A model generated the notes under the pieces. The model worked only from the letters and a program-made list of their open reading frames with translations. It was not told the DNA's origin and did not search any database. From contig JAQFVV010006634.1 in assembly GCA_028023455.1 (NCBI GenBank), positions 415,159 through 479,158 on the forward strand: DNA of 64,000 nucleotides, in the 5' to 3' direction. The stretch's first letter is position 1, and the number at the start of each line of letters is the position of its first letter. Positions 1 through 12,409 of this stretch are shown piece by piece. The DNA is from Epiperipatus broadwayi. Lineage: Eukaryota; Onychophora; Udeonychophora; Euonychophora; Peripatidae. The position numbers and the translations under genes are program-made.

Positions 1-1289
1 GTTGTTTATCATTTTCAACAAAAGGAAGCCATTGTCAACAATTTTGACAGGTGTAAGATCTTTGTTTGGTTTTCAAAATGAAAATGTATATTTTGGAATT
101 TTTTTTTTTTCATATTCTTTTACATATTATAAATTATTTTGATAAAATATGCTGAAAATATAATTATTTTAAAAGAATAGTTAAGATTTTAGTAAAAATT
201 ATTTACTTTTACATGAATGTAAATTTAGAAAAAAAAATAATGATGTATGCAGCATTTTCTAATAGTTTACAAATTCCACTATAAATTATTTTTATAGTTA
301 TAAATTGAAATTTATTTTTGAAAATCTTTTATTCACTTTCATAATCTGGCAAATTATTAATTTGCTTTTTACAAATGAAACTAAAGTGAATCTAATATTA
401 AAAGACAAATATGTGTTTACTGCTGATTCTGTAATTGATCAATCAAAAGTTTGGACTTTAATTCACTAGGCCAATAGTGATCTTTACAATCTAAAGATTA
501 AAACTTAAAAGTAAAATTGGAAAATGATGAATAAAAAAAGAGAAAATTGATATAATGAATAGTTTGTTGATTTTAACCATTTTATTATAGATTCCAGATA
601 TGAATTGGTGTAGCACTACCAGTTTCATTTTGTTCACACTGACATGTTTTTGAACTTGTGTTACTTTAATCATAGTCACCAATCTCCTCCCGTTTTTTTC
701 TGAACTACAATTTATTTATAAAAATAATAAATTTTAGTTTTCTTTTTTCTTCATAGATGTCAGGTCTAACCAGTAGATAAACCAAGCTCTTCACATGAAT
801 CCATACTTATTTTTCACGATGCACATGACAAAAAAAAGTCGATTTTAATTTGAATACATATCATAGCAATTGCCATTAAATTTTTATTGACTTCAATTAA
901 TTTTTATGATTACAATAAAGTATTTTCAATTTTTAATTGAATTAATTAATTTTTGAGAATTAAGATAATCCCTGTGATGATAAACTAACATAAATTAAAA
1001 TCTCAAATGTGTTATTAATTTCTCATTACAAATGAAAAACAATATAATTTTTAAATGTAATTAAATTCAAACTGAAAATTATATGTATACAAAATTAAAA
1101 CTAATATTTTAGACATTGTCATAATTATATTTCATTTATGCCAAAAAATTAAATACTATAATAATAAGAATCAGAAATTTAGATAATTCATAAACATCAA
1201 GTTTTAAAAAAATTCTGGTAACTAATGTTAAAATTTAAAAAATGGATGTAAAAATGGATGCATAACAATAGTAAAATAGCTTTAGAGAT
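1..1289. other. AT-rich DNA without recognisable gene
   Basis: Low-complexity A/T sequence with homopolymer runs. The only ORF of note (minus strand, about 63 codons near 490-680) shows no recognisable domain. I see no RNA gene or repeat boundary. Confidence 0.6.
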
Positions 1290-2062
1290 AGAGAGTACAT
1301 TTACTTCAACAGTGCTTGTTAAATAAGTATATAGATAGAGGGATAGTTAAATAGGTGAATAACTTTATAAATAAAGAGGAAAAGTAGATAAACTTATAGG
1401 TAGACAGAGACATGGATAAATACAGTAGATAGTACATAGGTAATAGATAAATAAGTAGATTATCATAAAGACAGAAAAGTAGATAGTCAACATCATAGAC
1501 AGATATAAGAATAGACATATATAAATAAAATAAAAAGAAGCAAATAAACAGATAGATAGAGATGGAAAAAGAGATAATAAGTTGATAAATAAATAGATAG
1601 ATAATACATAGATAGGTAGATAAACATGCATATACCTGATCATTTAGATAAATAGATAGATAGATAAATAGTAAAATTAACAGATAAAATATAGATGCAC
1701 AAATATAAATACATAGGGAAATGGGTATAGACGTATATGGATAAATAGACAGATAAATAAATACATAGAAAAAAAGGGGGAAAGATAAAGTAATCAATAA
1801 ATAGAATTGTTTAGAAAAAATAGAATTAATGATCAATTAGTCAATAAATAGATAAAAAGATAAGTAGGTAGATGAATAGATAATATATAAATTGACAGAT
1901 AACTAAATAGAAAAGTGGCAGAATAGGCTGATATATAGATAAGAGATAGATTGATAGATAGCTAGGTAAGTGAACAAATTGAAAAATGAATTGAAAGATG
2001 GTTGGATTGATAAATTGATACACAGATATGTAAATAGATTAATGAATAAATAAAAAGCATTA
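1290..2062. repeat. Degenerate GATA/TAGA-related repeat field
   Basis: The plus strand is dominated by scattered GATA, TAGATA and AATAGA words interrupted by point changes and indels. It grades into the pure array that follows and looks like an older, decayed part of the same microsatellite. Minus-strand ORFs here rich in Ile, Tyr, Leu and Ser are translations of the repeat, not genes. Confidence 0.8.
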
Positions 2063-3012
<950 letters not shown>

Positions 3013-3190
3013 CATCAGTAAACATACAGACAGATAGATGAATAAATTGAAAGCTGAATAGATAAATAAAATAAATAGATGTGTAAAATAAGTGATAAAT
3101 AAGAGTTAAATAGATGATTGAATAGATAGCGATAGATAAATAGATTGATTAACAAATAATAGACTAGATGCATAGATAGCTAGAGATTAT

Positions 3191-4867
3191 TTTGAAAAAT
3201 AAGAGTATGGATTAACCTTGCTTTTTTATTATAATTATTGTCATGAATATCTTCATAACTAAATCTGTCATTATTTATTAAAGATTATTTTTTATTGTAG
3301 GAAAAAAATTGACACGCACAATGTCTAATTTTTTCAACTTATTTTAAACTTAAATATCAATGCATTTGTAAATGCCATCAGATGATTATAATATAAATTT
3401 AAAATGCTTTGATTTTAGGTTCATAGTTTAAGTTGAAAAACTAAAAAAAAATTTCCAGCCGATAGACTTTATTTGAAATGAGAGAATAATGTGAAGCCCT
3501 TTGCAGAGTCAATATTAAAATGAAAAGCGAGATGCACATTTGTATTGGGAAAAAAATGTAATATATATATTGCATCCTGTTCTTTTATAAATAAATGTGT
3601 GTTTGTGTGTGTGTGAGAGAGAGAGAGAGATATATAAAAGATGCAAAACTATACAAAATAATGTATAGCTTTTATAAATTAAAATGTGATAAAGTCCAAG
3701 AAAATGTTTAATGAAGTAGAGTTTTATAAATAAAACAAGAATAGTAATGAAAATAAGATATATGGTACTATTATTATAATAATAATTATTAATGTGAAGG
3801 TTATAATAATTTAAGAGTAACTAAAACTCAGGCGCTAAAATCAATTGTGTAAGTGAAAGGCACATTCTTAAATTTACCACTGACAATGAATAATACCCAT
3901 TAATTCGGATATCTATTAATTCAAACATCTATTATCCAAACAATACTTCAAAGCCGATCTTTAACTGTTTACGATAGTAAATTAGTTTATATCTACTTTT
4001 TTTTTTTTTTCAGAATGGTTTATATCTACTTTTATAGATAAAATTAACAAAATACAGAAGGCATTTTTATAAATAAAATTAGGGATAGTACATTTAATAT
4101 TTATTAACATTTTTGACAGTGTTTGCATTTACAATAAAAAGATAAAATATCTATTTTCTGAAATCAAAATATCCACAAATCTCGACACGTTTTTAAATCA
4201 GGACTTTTGGATTAATGATGTTTAATCCGTTGTAATCTACTGCCTAGTTACACTATTTGCTTTCAGGCAAAGAACATACGCATATTCACAATATTATTCC
4301 AGTATTAAAATTCACTACATTTTTACTAATTATATAAATAATTTCTTGTGTACTTTTGTTAATTGAACTTTTATAAAACTAAAAATAGTATCAAGTATTC
4401 AAATTAGAAAAATGGTATATTTAAAATTGTTTGAAACTGAAGAAAAAGGTTAAAATATTTTTAAATAGTAATACCTACACATTTATAGACATTTTACGAT
4501 CTTTGAAACAACACTTTTATATATTATCACATAAATTTATATATTATCATATTTATCAACATTTTATTGTATAAATTTAATAAAGATTATTTTGCTGTTT
4601 TTATTCCCTCTTTTCCCACATTTTAACTCATACTTGTAGTGAATAATATTCTCAGATATACATGACTTCTGCTGCAATATTTTTTGACCACGATCTTTAT
4701 AGTTGTTTTGTTGATTATAATTGGAAAAAAAACCGCATATATTTTATTATATGAGTATTATAGACAAATGTGCAATGTCTTTAATGGTTTTATTTTATTA
4801 TTATTATTTAGTAATAAATATATCTGTTAGATATGTGTGACCCCAAATGCAAGTTTTTGACTGCATA
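3191..4867. other. AT-rich DNA, short GT/GA microsatellite only
   Basis: A mixed GT-then-GA dinucleotide run lies at about 3,596-3,632, and a short duplicated phrase (tttatatctactttt) flanks a T-run near 3,985-4,033. No coding or RNA signal was found. Confidence 0.6.
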
Positions 4868-5330
4868 ACTTTATATCTTTATTGTTTTCCTAAAGATTTG
4901 TGATGATGGTATTTGAGTTGTATTTATATATGGGACTATTTTCATCATCTAATATAAATACTGAATGCCTTTAGAAAAAATTAACTTTGTTTAAATACAG
5001 TATTCCAAATACATTCATCTTTTAGTAATAGCACTCATTCGTCTTTTAATAATAGCACACATGTTAGTATATGCACAACGTTTTGAGAGGTATTATTCTC
5101 CCCTCTTCTTCAGGGGTTGCTGACTTAACCAGTGACAGAACTAGTAAACCTGGAACCTTAGATTTTTGAATATTGAATTTTAAGGTAGTACTCTAATCAA
5201 CTGAGCCATGTGTGCTATTATTAACAATTGAAAGTTTTGTTTTTTAAAGACATTTAATATTTATATTAGATGATGGAAATAGTCCAATATATAAATACAA
5301 TAAAGATAAAAATGCAGTGCTTTTATATTT
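4868..5330. mobile_element. Inverted-repeat element, family C copy 1 (tRNA-like and HHR-like core)
   Basis: The outer arms are inverted copies: about 4,868-4,995 matches the reverse complement of about 5,225-5,330, sharing words such as 'catctaatataaata' and the 'attgtattt.atatatgggactattt' region. Between them, read on the minus strand, is a tRNA-like A-box phrase (tggctcagttgattagag, about 5,190-5,208), a weaker B-box-like stretch near 5,150, and then a hammerhead-like block at 5,070-5,120. The same parts recur in copy 2 at 8.6-9.4 kb. It may be a SINE or a PLE-derived non-autonomous element. Family assignment is inference. Confidence 0.6.
5070..5120 (-). ncRNA. Decayed hammerhead-like motif (family C)
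   Basis: On the minus strand CTGAAGA (5,113-5,107) fits the hammerhead CUGANGA box. A 22-nt segment follows that can pair AGAGG with CCTCT. Then comes AAAA (5,084-5,081) where GAAA is required, then CGTTGTG. The G12-to-A change should abolish cleavage. Recognised by layout, so moderate to low confidence. Confidence 0.4.
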
Positions 5331-5931
5331 TCCCTCACATTTCAACACAAACTAGTAATGAAAGTAACTCCTAGATACACATAATATTTACTGCAATTAT
5401 TTGACCATAATCTTTGCAATGTTAACAATTGAATATGATACCCATGTAAAATTAAACATAGAGAAAATTATATCTATTTATGTAAATATAAAATAAAAAT
5501 AAAAAAACAATTAAAAAAATCTCTAAATTTGTTTTAAATAAGATTTTTTTATTAATTTCTTTTAATATTATATTTATTTTAAGATGTAATATATCCTTAT
5601 AAATGATTTTTTTTTTTGTAAAGGAGCATTCATAAATATTTTGAAAACGATTTTGATTTTATTTACTACTTTTTTAATACAAGTGCAGCCAAAAATATTA
5701 ACTATTTAAAAAATTAACAATAATTTTATACAGTTTATAAAATTATCTTGTATACAAATTAATGTGTGTTGGTAACAATTAGCTGAAATCCACACAAACT
5801 TAAAAACAACATTCTTATACTAAACAATATTAACTAGAAGCCCTTGTATCATCTTTCTGTATATATATTTTCAAATTTTACTCATATCTCAGTGCAACTT
5901 TCATCTTAGCCCAATCGCATATATATATATA

Positions 5932-6331
5932 AACAATGAAAATAATAAATATAATGGTAATTAACTATTATATACAGTCTTTCAATCAGCAGAAGTACTT
6001 TGGGTTAATTCCTTAGTCCTCTTCAATTGCCATTAAACAGAAGCAAACATCAACTCAAATCCCATGAATCCCAAATTTTAACATTAGCGTATTGCCTACT
6101 AATTATATTCATTTTATTTCTATTTTTAAAATTGCCTCCTTAATCTTTTTTTATTATAGTTTCTCTTTTCATGAATAATCTTAACTCTTTCAATATCAAA
6201 CTTAAATTTCAATATCAAACTTAAATTTAATGGCAGTTGAGGAGGGTTAAGGAATTAACCAAAAATACTTCTGCAGATTGAAAGACTGTGCATAATAATT
6301 AATTATTGTTATATTTATTATTTTTATTGTT
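5932..6331. mobile_element. Hairpin element with about 105-bp inverted arms (family E)
   Basis: The left arm at about 5,932-6,044 and the right arm at about 6,227-6,331 are reverse complements with scattered differences. Shared words include 'cagtctttcaat', 'gcagaagta', 'ggttaattcctta' and 'tgccattaaa'. The loop of about 180 bp is unremarkable, apart from a direct duplication of 'caatatcaaacttaaattt' near 6,190-6,227. There is no transposase ORF, so this is a MITE or foldback-like element. Confidence 0.75.
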
Positions 6332-6348
6332 ATTATAATAGTTTTTAA

Positions 6349-6367
6349 TTAACTGGCATTTTATTTG

Positions 6368-6404
<37 letters not shown>

Positions 6405-6606
6405 AATAAAATGCCAGTTATATATATATTACTGTATTTAATATATATATATATATATATATATATTAAATACAGTAATATTCATATAAATTTAACTTAT
6501 TTTATTAGAAGTATTTCCGACTATATTCCTTGTAGTCTTAATAGTCAAAAGTACTTCTAATAAAATAAGTTAAATTTATATGAATATTGCTGTATTTAAT
6601 ATATAT
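6349..6606. repeat. Nested inverted repeats around (TA)n tracts
   Basis: Three hairpins lie back to back. 'taactggcattttatttgta' at about 6,351-6,370 faces its complement at about 6,402-6,421 across a TA tract. 'tactgtatttaatatat' at about 6,430 faces 6,464-6,480 across a second TA tract. The arm at 6,464-6,515 faces 6,550-6,606 around a loop of about 35 bp. The middle sequence thus occurs three times in alternating orientation. Confidence 0.85.
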
Positions 6607-6609
6607 TTG

Positions 6610-7772
6610 AATATTACATTTATTTTGAAAAAAATAAAGATATCAAACTTAATTTATTATATATATAAAGCTGACTTTAAACCATCTCTGCATGGTCAAA
6701 ACATTAAGTAAATAATAGGATTTGTTCTCCAACAAGCTGAGTAATAACAATCTAGATAAATATCTAATAATGGATGAGAAATTGTTTAAGCAAATAAGAG
6801 AAAGTGAAACAGATCCACCATTCAAACTTTAGCTAACAAATATTGTCTTTTCACACTGGTTTTCTTTAAAAAAAAAAAAAAATAGATGGACTAATGCGTG
6901 TTTTGCAGCACAGTATTTAAAGAGTGGTTTAGAGTATTATTAGAATATATATTATTTAAAAAATAAAATTCACTTTCTTTTTTATTTTTGCTAGAATTTT
7001 TCAATTAAAAATTGATATTGTATTATATAAAGTAATTTTCTTTTTTCTTTTTACTGTAGAAATTTTAGTTGATTTTTTTCTATCTCTTGAGGCATATTTT
7101 ATATTTATACATTTTCCATTTAGATATCGTTCATATTTTTACATTTAAATTGGAAACATATTTTATAGTACAAATTGCATATACTACAAATGATATCTCT
7201 CAATTATAAAGCAATTCTGAGCATTATTTATTGTTTAACCCTTTCTCCTTTTCTTCCTTTTCCCCTTTTTTCCTCCTTTATTTTTTTTTTTTTTTTTTTT
7301 TTTTTTTTCAACCACACAACACAACACAATAAAAACCCCAATATAATAACAAACAGTTATTGACTCCATTTTATTTGCTAAATGTTACAATTATTGTTAT
7401 TGCTTTTTATTATGTAATACATAAATGTATCTCTAATTATAATAAAAGGAATAAATACAATAAATTTACTGATACAAGTTTTGCATATTATTGCATTTTT
7501 GATTGCACAAGCCAATAATTTTCAACTGTCTTTAATTATTTCCTACCTATGCAGCAACTATTTGCTACTGAGACTCTCAAGTTAAGCCATTTTTAAGTAC
7601 TAGATGGGACTGCTTTCACTTTAGCTTTTTTTTATAGCTATTTTGCAATTATCTACAATGTTAGTTTTTCTACTCACATTTTTTTTGTGTAGAAATTCCA
7701 GCAAAAAATATTAGTTTTAAAGATAATTTGGAAATTTCAGTATCATATAGATCTAATACAAATTTGCAAATA
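6610..7772. other. AT-rich DNA without recognisable gene
   Basis: Contains an A-run near 6,868, a 29-T run near 7,280-7,308 and otherwise featureless AT-rich sequence. The ORF at 7,175-7,363 is a poly-Phe translation of the T-run. Confidence 0.6.
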
Positions 7773-7905
7773 GTTAGCAGAAATTCATTTACTTCTGTTT
7801 CTAATCACCACTCAATCCTTTTTTCTTTTCAAAATATACATTACATATAACCATATAATTCTATAAATAAAACACTTCCTCTTTTCTTTACAAAAACTTT
7901 ATTTG

Positions 7906-7981
7906 TTGTATATATATAATGTAATATGTTTTTTTATAGATCCTTGTATATATATAATGTAATATGTTTTTTTATAGATCC
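7906..7981. repeat. Tandem duplication, 2 x 38 bp
   Basis: Identical 38-bp units at 7,906-7,943 and 7,944-7,981 lie inside the family D element, between its inverted arm and the hammerhead-like block. Confidence 0.95.
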
Positions 7982-8019
7982 TTGAAAATGACTATAAAGT
8001 AAAAATAGTCGAAAGTTGG
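7980..8019 (+). ncRNA. Decayed hammerhead-like motif (family D)
   Basis: TTGAAAA (7,982-7,988) occupies the place of CUGANGA. A 6-bp stem (GACTAT with ATAGTC) with an AAAGTAAAA loop leads straight into GAAA (8,011-8,014), followed by GTTGG. C3 and G8 are substituted, so it should be inactive. The stem II plus GAAA geometry is why I link it to the hammerhead class. Confidence 0.35.
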
Positions 8020-8619
8020 AACAAGTGGATATATATACAACAAATAAAGTTTTTGTAAAGAAAAGAGGAAGTGTTTTAATTATAGAATTATATGGTTAGC
8101 AGAAATTCTTTTTATTTTTTAAAATGAAATCCTTTTATAAGTGCTAGGGAAGAAATTTTTTTCATAAAATTTTAATCATACTAAATATAATTTTAAATTT
8201 TTAAATATATATTTATGTTTTTATGATATCTTAATTAAAATTATTGCTCATTTAAAAGATGGATTCAAACAACAAATATTCATTCAATATGTTTTATGAA
8301 TAGACAGTAGTTGCAATCTAATATGAAAAAGCTCATTATTATTATTTTCTTGAATCCTTTTTATTTTTATTTTGAAAAGTACAAATATTAACTTTTATAA
8401 GGTCTTGCATGTGTAAGGTTATATTTGTAATAAAAAATGCAAAGATTGATTGCAAAAATAAAATGTTGCAAATATGACCAAACAGCCACTAGGATCTTTT
8501 TATTAAAAGAGTGTGAGGAATTTCAAGTAAATTAGTTTTTAAAAAAATCATATGACATCATAAGGCTGTTAAAGTTTATTGCTTGTTGCCTATTGTTTCA
8601 ATAAATTAAACAATCTCTG

Positions 8620-9415
8620 CATGATTGTATTTATATGTTGGACTATTTCCACAATCTAACATTAACTATTGAATGTTTTTAAAATAACATTATTTAAATA
8701 TGCCAGTTACATTCAGTTAGTAATAGCACACAGATTAGTATAGAACTCAACATTTTGAGTGTTACTATTTTTCTCTTTTTTTCAAGTGTTGCTGGCCTGA
8801 TGATTGATAGTTACTAACACAGTAATTGAACCTGACATTTTAGATTCTTTTATATTCAATTTGATTGTAACGCTCTGCTGAAGGCAATAATAATTTAATA
8901 AACTTATCTATGAGGCGCCTTCTTATTTCCAATATTATGTGTTGTCACACTAGGTTGATTTATGAAGTTATACACTATTATCATGTGAGCATTTGGAAAT
9001 TCAAAATAGAAATTCACATGTCAATGATAAATAAGCTCAAATCTTGTTAACAACACATAATATTTGGAAGCCCCTCATAAAACAATATATCAAGTTTCTA
9101 CTGACTGTCAATTTTGGTTAAAATGACTGTTGGTTGGAGCATAAAATTCAATATTCAAGAAATGTAAACAGTCCAGGTTTGGATCCCATGCTAGCCCTAT
9201 CACTGGTCAGGCCAGAAACATCTGAAGAAGAGAAGAGAATAATAGCACTCAATTTTTGTGTTATATACTAATTTGTGTGATATTCATCACAGCTGTATGT
9301 AATTGGAAAATTTAAATAACATTTAAAAATGTTCCAAAGACATTCCCTATTAAATGCTAAATTATGGAAGTAATCCAAAGTTAAGTACAATAATGTATTA
9401 CCATCGCAAACTTCG
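8620..9415. mobile_element. Long imperfect palindrome, family C copy 2
   Basis: Left half about 8,620-8,940 and right half about 9,045-9,415 are inverted copies. The centre folds on itself, with 'aatattatgtgttgt' near 8,930 facing 'acaacacataatatt' near 9,050. The outer parts match family C copy 1 ('ttggactatttccac', 'taatagcacaca'). The right half carries a B-box-like ggtttggatccc (9,174-9,185) within a tRNA-like context, then CTGAAGA (9,222-9,228). The left half carries the decayed inverted equivalent at about 8,788-8,748 (minus). No ORF of interest. Confidence 0.7.
9205..9262 (+). ncRNA. Decayed hammerhead-like motif (family C copy 2, right arm)
   Basis: CTGAAGA at 9,222-9,228 is a good CUGANGA box. 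The expected GAAA near 9,250 has become AATT, and the stem between them is imperfect. Its inverted partner in the left arm (minus, about 8,788-8,748) has lost both boxes. Confidence 0.3.
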
Positions 9416-10577
9416 AACAAACATAATATTTGAATGAAAAATTTAGGCTCTTTTATTTTGTACTTATTATTATTACATTTCCTGCCAGAATTTCAATATT
9501 ATTAAATTCAAGTATAAATGATTGATCATCTTGAATTCATAATTTTAAAAACACAGATTGTATATTTATACACTAAAACTCATTAAACCATTTAATGAAT
9601 AATATCACAATTCACAAATGTACACAATATCTGCAATGGTTATTTAAATAATTCTATAGAAAACATTAATTTTTTGTTTTTTATGAACACTAAATGTTGT
9701 TTTGTTAATAGATTTGTTTACATGGATGGAAAATAACATATAATTATTTTAATTCTGTTTTTCTTATCAAAAACAGTCAGTAATGAAGATCTTTTTTTAC
9801 ACTTTTTATTTGCAATTATATTAACTTTATATATGATTTGTAACATTCCATCACATAAATATTTATTATAATGGAGAAAACTTTTTAAACCACTAATTCA
9901 TGAATGAAGAAAACTTTTGACTTATGAAGAATACTTTGCCATTCTTTCATTCAATGGTAATTAGTAATTCAAGCAATCACTTAATCTTTCAGTATATATA
10001 AATCCAAAAATTTGATTGATCTATTACATTCTTTATTCACAGAGTAAGCATGTGTACATATGTAATATTTTACATTTGTACATATATATGCATATTAAGA
10101 TTTTAGACTGAAGGCAGATGAAATAACTAAGCAACAGAATTACATAACCAATGGATTTCTCTTTATTGTGTAGATAGATGTTTATCTTTGCTATCACTCT
10201 CTTATCACAATTTCTTCAATATTTCAATTTTAAAGGTGCATTATGTAAACTTTAATGAGTCTCTTTACATCATCACTATGCATCATAAAGCGATTAGTAA
10301 CCACTTATAAATAAGTATGATCATTGTAATCTCAGAGGTATATATCTATTTTTTCACTAATTTTAATATATACTTTATGATAGCAAAACCACATGCTACA
10401 GCCTTATTTATAAATATAGATGTGTGCAATAATTTAATGCAGTTATGCATGTGCATGGTCGAATCATAAAACATTTTTAGAAATTAAAGTTAATAGAAAT
10501 ATTAGGATAGAAAATAAATCCATATCCTGGATATTACCGAGAGTAAAAGTTAGTTAAATTCAAGAATAAGAAAAGTG
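9416..10577. other. AT-rich DNA without recognisable gene
   Basis: No inverted repeat, RNA or coding signature recognised. Ordinary A/T-rich sequence. Confidence 0.55.
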
Positions 10578-10888
10578 ACAGAGGTAAAACTCTCCATACA
10601 GTAGTGCCACTCAGTACAATCCAGAGTAATCAATGGATGCAGGAAGGTTTATCCATAAAATCCCTATCTAATGCCTACTGATCCAATATCCCCAGACTAA
10701 TTTCTAGTTTGTGGCTTTCATCAGTGAGGAGCTTTTAATCTGAAAGCACTGCACCTAGATCTTAGGATCTAATGCAAACCTCCAGCAGCCATCTTTTATC
10801 TAGCATTGAATCCAACATGAAAACACAATAATGTTTTCAATTCAAGCTCATTAACTTATATAGTTATGTAGATCTTTAACTCAGTTCA
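10578..10888 (-). mobile_element. Family A element, one arm plus internal part
   Basis: Begins with the arm words 'aactctccatacagtagtgc' and 'gtaatcaatggatgc', passes through a minus-strand hammerhead core, then the internal segment also present in the 60-kb copy ('tgcacctagatcttaggatc', 'ctccagcagcc') to about 10,888. The opposite arm is missing here. A second, shorter copy follows 75 bp later, so the two may derive from one rearranged insertion. Confidence 0.8.
10681..10739 (-). ncRNA. Hammerhead ribozyme candidate, family A (core intact, stem II weak)
   Basis: On the minus strand the order is CTGATGA (10,724-10,718), a 13-nt stem II segment, GAAA (10,704-10,701), TTAG stem III, then TC (10,696-10,695). 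The predicted cleavage triplet is GUC. Stem I pairs TCCTCA with TGGGGA, then after an internal loop ATTAAA with TTGGAT (one mismatch). All invariant core bases are present. However, the stem II closing pairs are A-A and C-A, leaving only two good pairs, so activity is doubtful. Confidence 0.65.
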
Positions 10889-10962
10889 ACATCTATACTT
10901 TTCGGTATCTTTGGTTTTTTAATAACCATAGTTATCATAATCCTATTTGGCATGATTAGTAT

Positions 10963-11208
10963 TAAACCATTAAACATCAGATGATCATCATTCTTTACAT
11001 TTACACAAGCTGTTTTAACAGAAGCAAAACTTTCCATACAATAGTGGCATTCAGTGCAAAACAGAGTAACCAATGGATGCAGGAAGGTTTGTGCATAAAA
11101 TCCTATCTAGTGCCTACAGAGTTGCACTACTGTAAAGAGAGTTTTGCCTCTGTTAGAACAGTTTGTGTAAGCATAAAGAATTGTGATCATAGGATATTTA
11201 GTGGTTTA
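10963..11208. mobile_element. Family A element, internally deleted foldback
   Basis: Two inverted arms of about 120 bp meet with almost no spacer. The left arm starts 'taaaccattaaacatc' and the right arm ends in the complement 'gtggttta'. Words 'acacaagctgttttaacaga' and 'gcaaaactttccatac' recur inverted on the right. The hammerhead segment is deleted. ORFs read across it have no meaning. Confidence 0.85.
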
Positions 11209-11939
11209 TTAAGAAAAGTGTGAAGCAGTTGTTTTGCCAATCATAACTCCTTTTTATCAATATTTACATTTATATGCAATAATAAAAAATAGTATAAAAA
11301 CAACCACAAAATCTCATTGTAGAACAAAAACTTCTCAGAATTTCTTGCAAAAGTATATTGTAAAGAAAAAGACATTAAGGATTAGCCTAGTTAATGGTGA
11401 GAGTTTTTCTGATTTTTTAAATCCTGTTTATAACTAAATATTTTTATGGAAGATAAAATAGTTTTTAAAGCACTTACTAATGGAGAAAGAATTTATCAAG
11501 ATTTTTTTCCTGAGTGTTGAAAGTTTTTTTTTTTTTGCAGCTTTTCTTTTTTTCTTTCCCTCTCATTAATAAATATTGTACAAAGTTATAGATGTAGATT
11601 GAACCAACAACTATGCTCATAAAATGAAGTTGGTATCTAGAGAAAGAAAGACTTGCATATTTTTTATTTTTTTTAAGGTAGACTATGGTCAATTAATTAC
11701 CAATCCAAAATTGATCAGCAATAAGTATTTAATTTTTTTATAGCTATGTTATGAAAGAAGAAAAAAGATAATACCATGCTTTGTAAATAAGGCTTTTTAA
11801 TCAGTAATTTTTTCTTTTAGAGGCTGTAGGTAAGCCCTATGTTGGCATCAAATGATTTAAAAGACAGTTTATAATTTTTATAGATGTAGTAAACATCTCC
11901 ATACTTCCCCATTCTTTTTAAATACATATAAATAATTAT

Positions 11940-12030
11940 ATAATAAAAGACAAATGACCCCCAAGATGCATTTCGTGCTGAACCAGCACTCATCAGTTGG
12001 CCCAGGTCACAATCTCTCATATAATTTTAG
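11940..12030 (-). mobile_element. Family B fragment carrying the hammerhead module
   Basis: About 90 bp matching the hammerhead end of family B elsewhere (29.7, 30.4, 42.6, 46.3 kb), with shared flanking words 'agagattgtga' and 'cttgggggtca'. No second arm is visible nearby. This looks like a severely truncated copy. Confidence 0.8.
11955..12009 (-). ncRNA. Hammerhead ribozyme, type I, all invariant bases present (family B)
   Basis: Read on the minus strand from 12,009. TGACC pairs with GGTCA and CCAA pairs with TTGG to form stem I, split by a TGGG/G internal loop. CTGATGA lies at 11,996-11,990. Stem II is a perfect 6-bp hairpin, GTGCTG/CAGCAC, with a GTT loop. GAAA is at 11,974-11,971. Stem III is the palindrome TGCA, followed by TC, with cleavage expected 3' of C at 11,965. 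C3, U4, G5, A6, G8, A9, G12, A13, A14, the A15.1-U16.1 pair and H17 are all as required. Very short palindromic stem III is known for hammerheads in PLEs and retrozymes, and such RNAs often cut best as dimers or co-transcriptionally. Activity itself is inferred. Confidence 0.85.
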
Positions 12031-12409
12031 TTTTACAAATAGTTAAAACTAAAAAAATACATTTTGGCAAATTGTATTATAGCTTTTGGATTAGTATTGT
12101 AATTATAACTATAATTTTTGTTCAAATATTTAAAATATATATTTTGAAAATGAGTTTTAAAACACAATATTTTGTAAATCCCATATTGTAAATTATAAAA
12201 GAAAGTGTTTATAAAAATTATTTTTCCCAACATTAGCAATAAGTATTAAGTAACATTTATTTTTTATTGCTACTGAATAAAACATAACTAAAAAGCAATA
12301 TTTGTTGATTAATAACAACAACAAATCATTTAGCTCATTATTTTATACTGTAAATAATAAAGCAGAAGCAGAATTATAGCCTAGTGTCATTTATAGTGAA
12401 TTTGAAAAA
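12031..12409. other. AT-rich spacer
   Basis: No recognisable gene or repeat. ORFs on both strands are short and low complexity. Confidence 0.5.

Larger units (their letters stand above)
7787..8094 (+). mobile_element. Inverted-arm element, family D, with 14-bp direct repeats
   Basis: The element is bounded by the same 14-mer, gttagcagaaattc, at 7,773-7,786 and 8,095-8,108, consistent with a target-site duplication of variable-length (target-primed) type. Inside, 7,849-7,918 and 8,030-8,097 are nearly perfect inverted arms of about 70 bp, including 'acacttcctcttttctttac'. The right arm slightly overlaps the repeat. The spacer has a 2 x 38-bp tandem duplication and a hammerhead-like block. The left end has about 60 bp with no counterpart on the right, so the inversion is partial, as often seen in PLE insertions. 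Confidence 0.75.
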
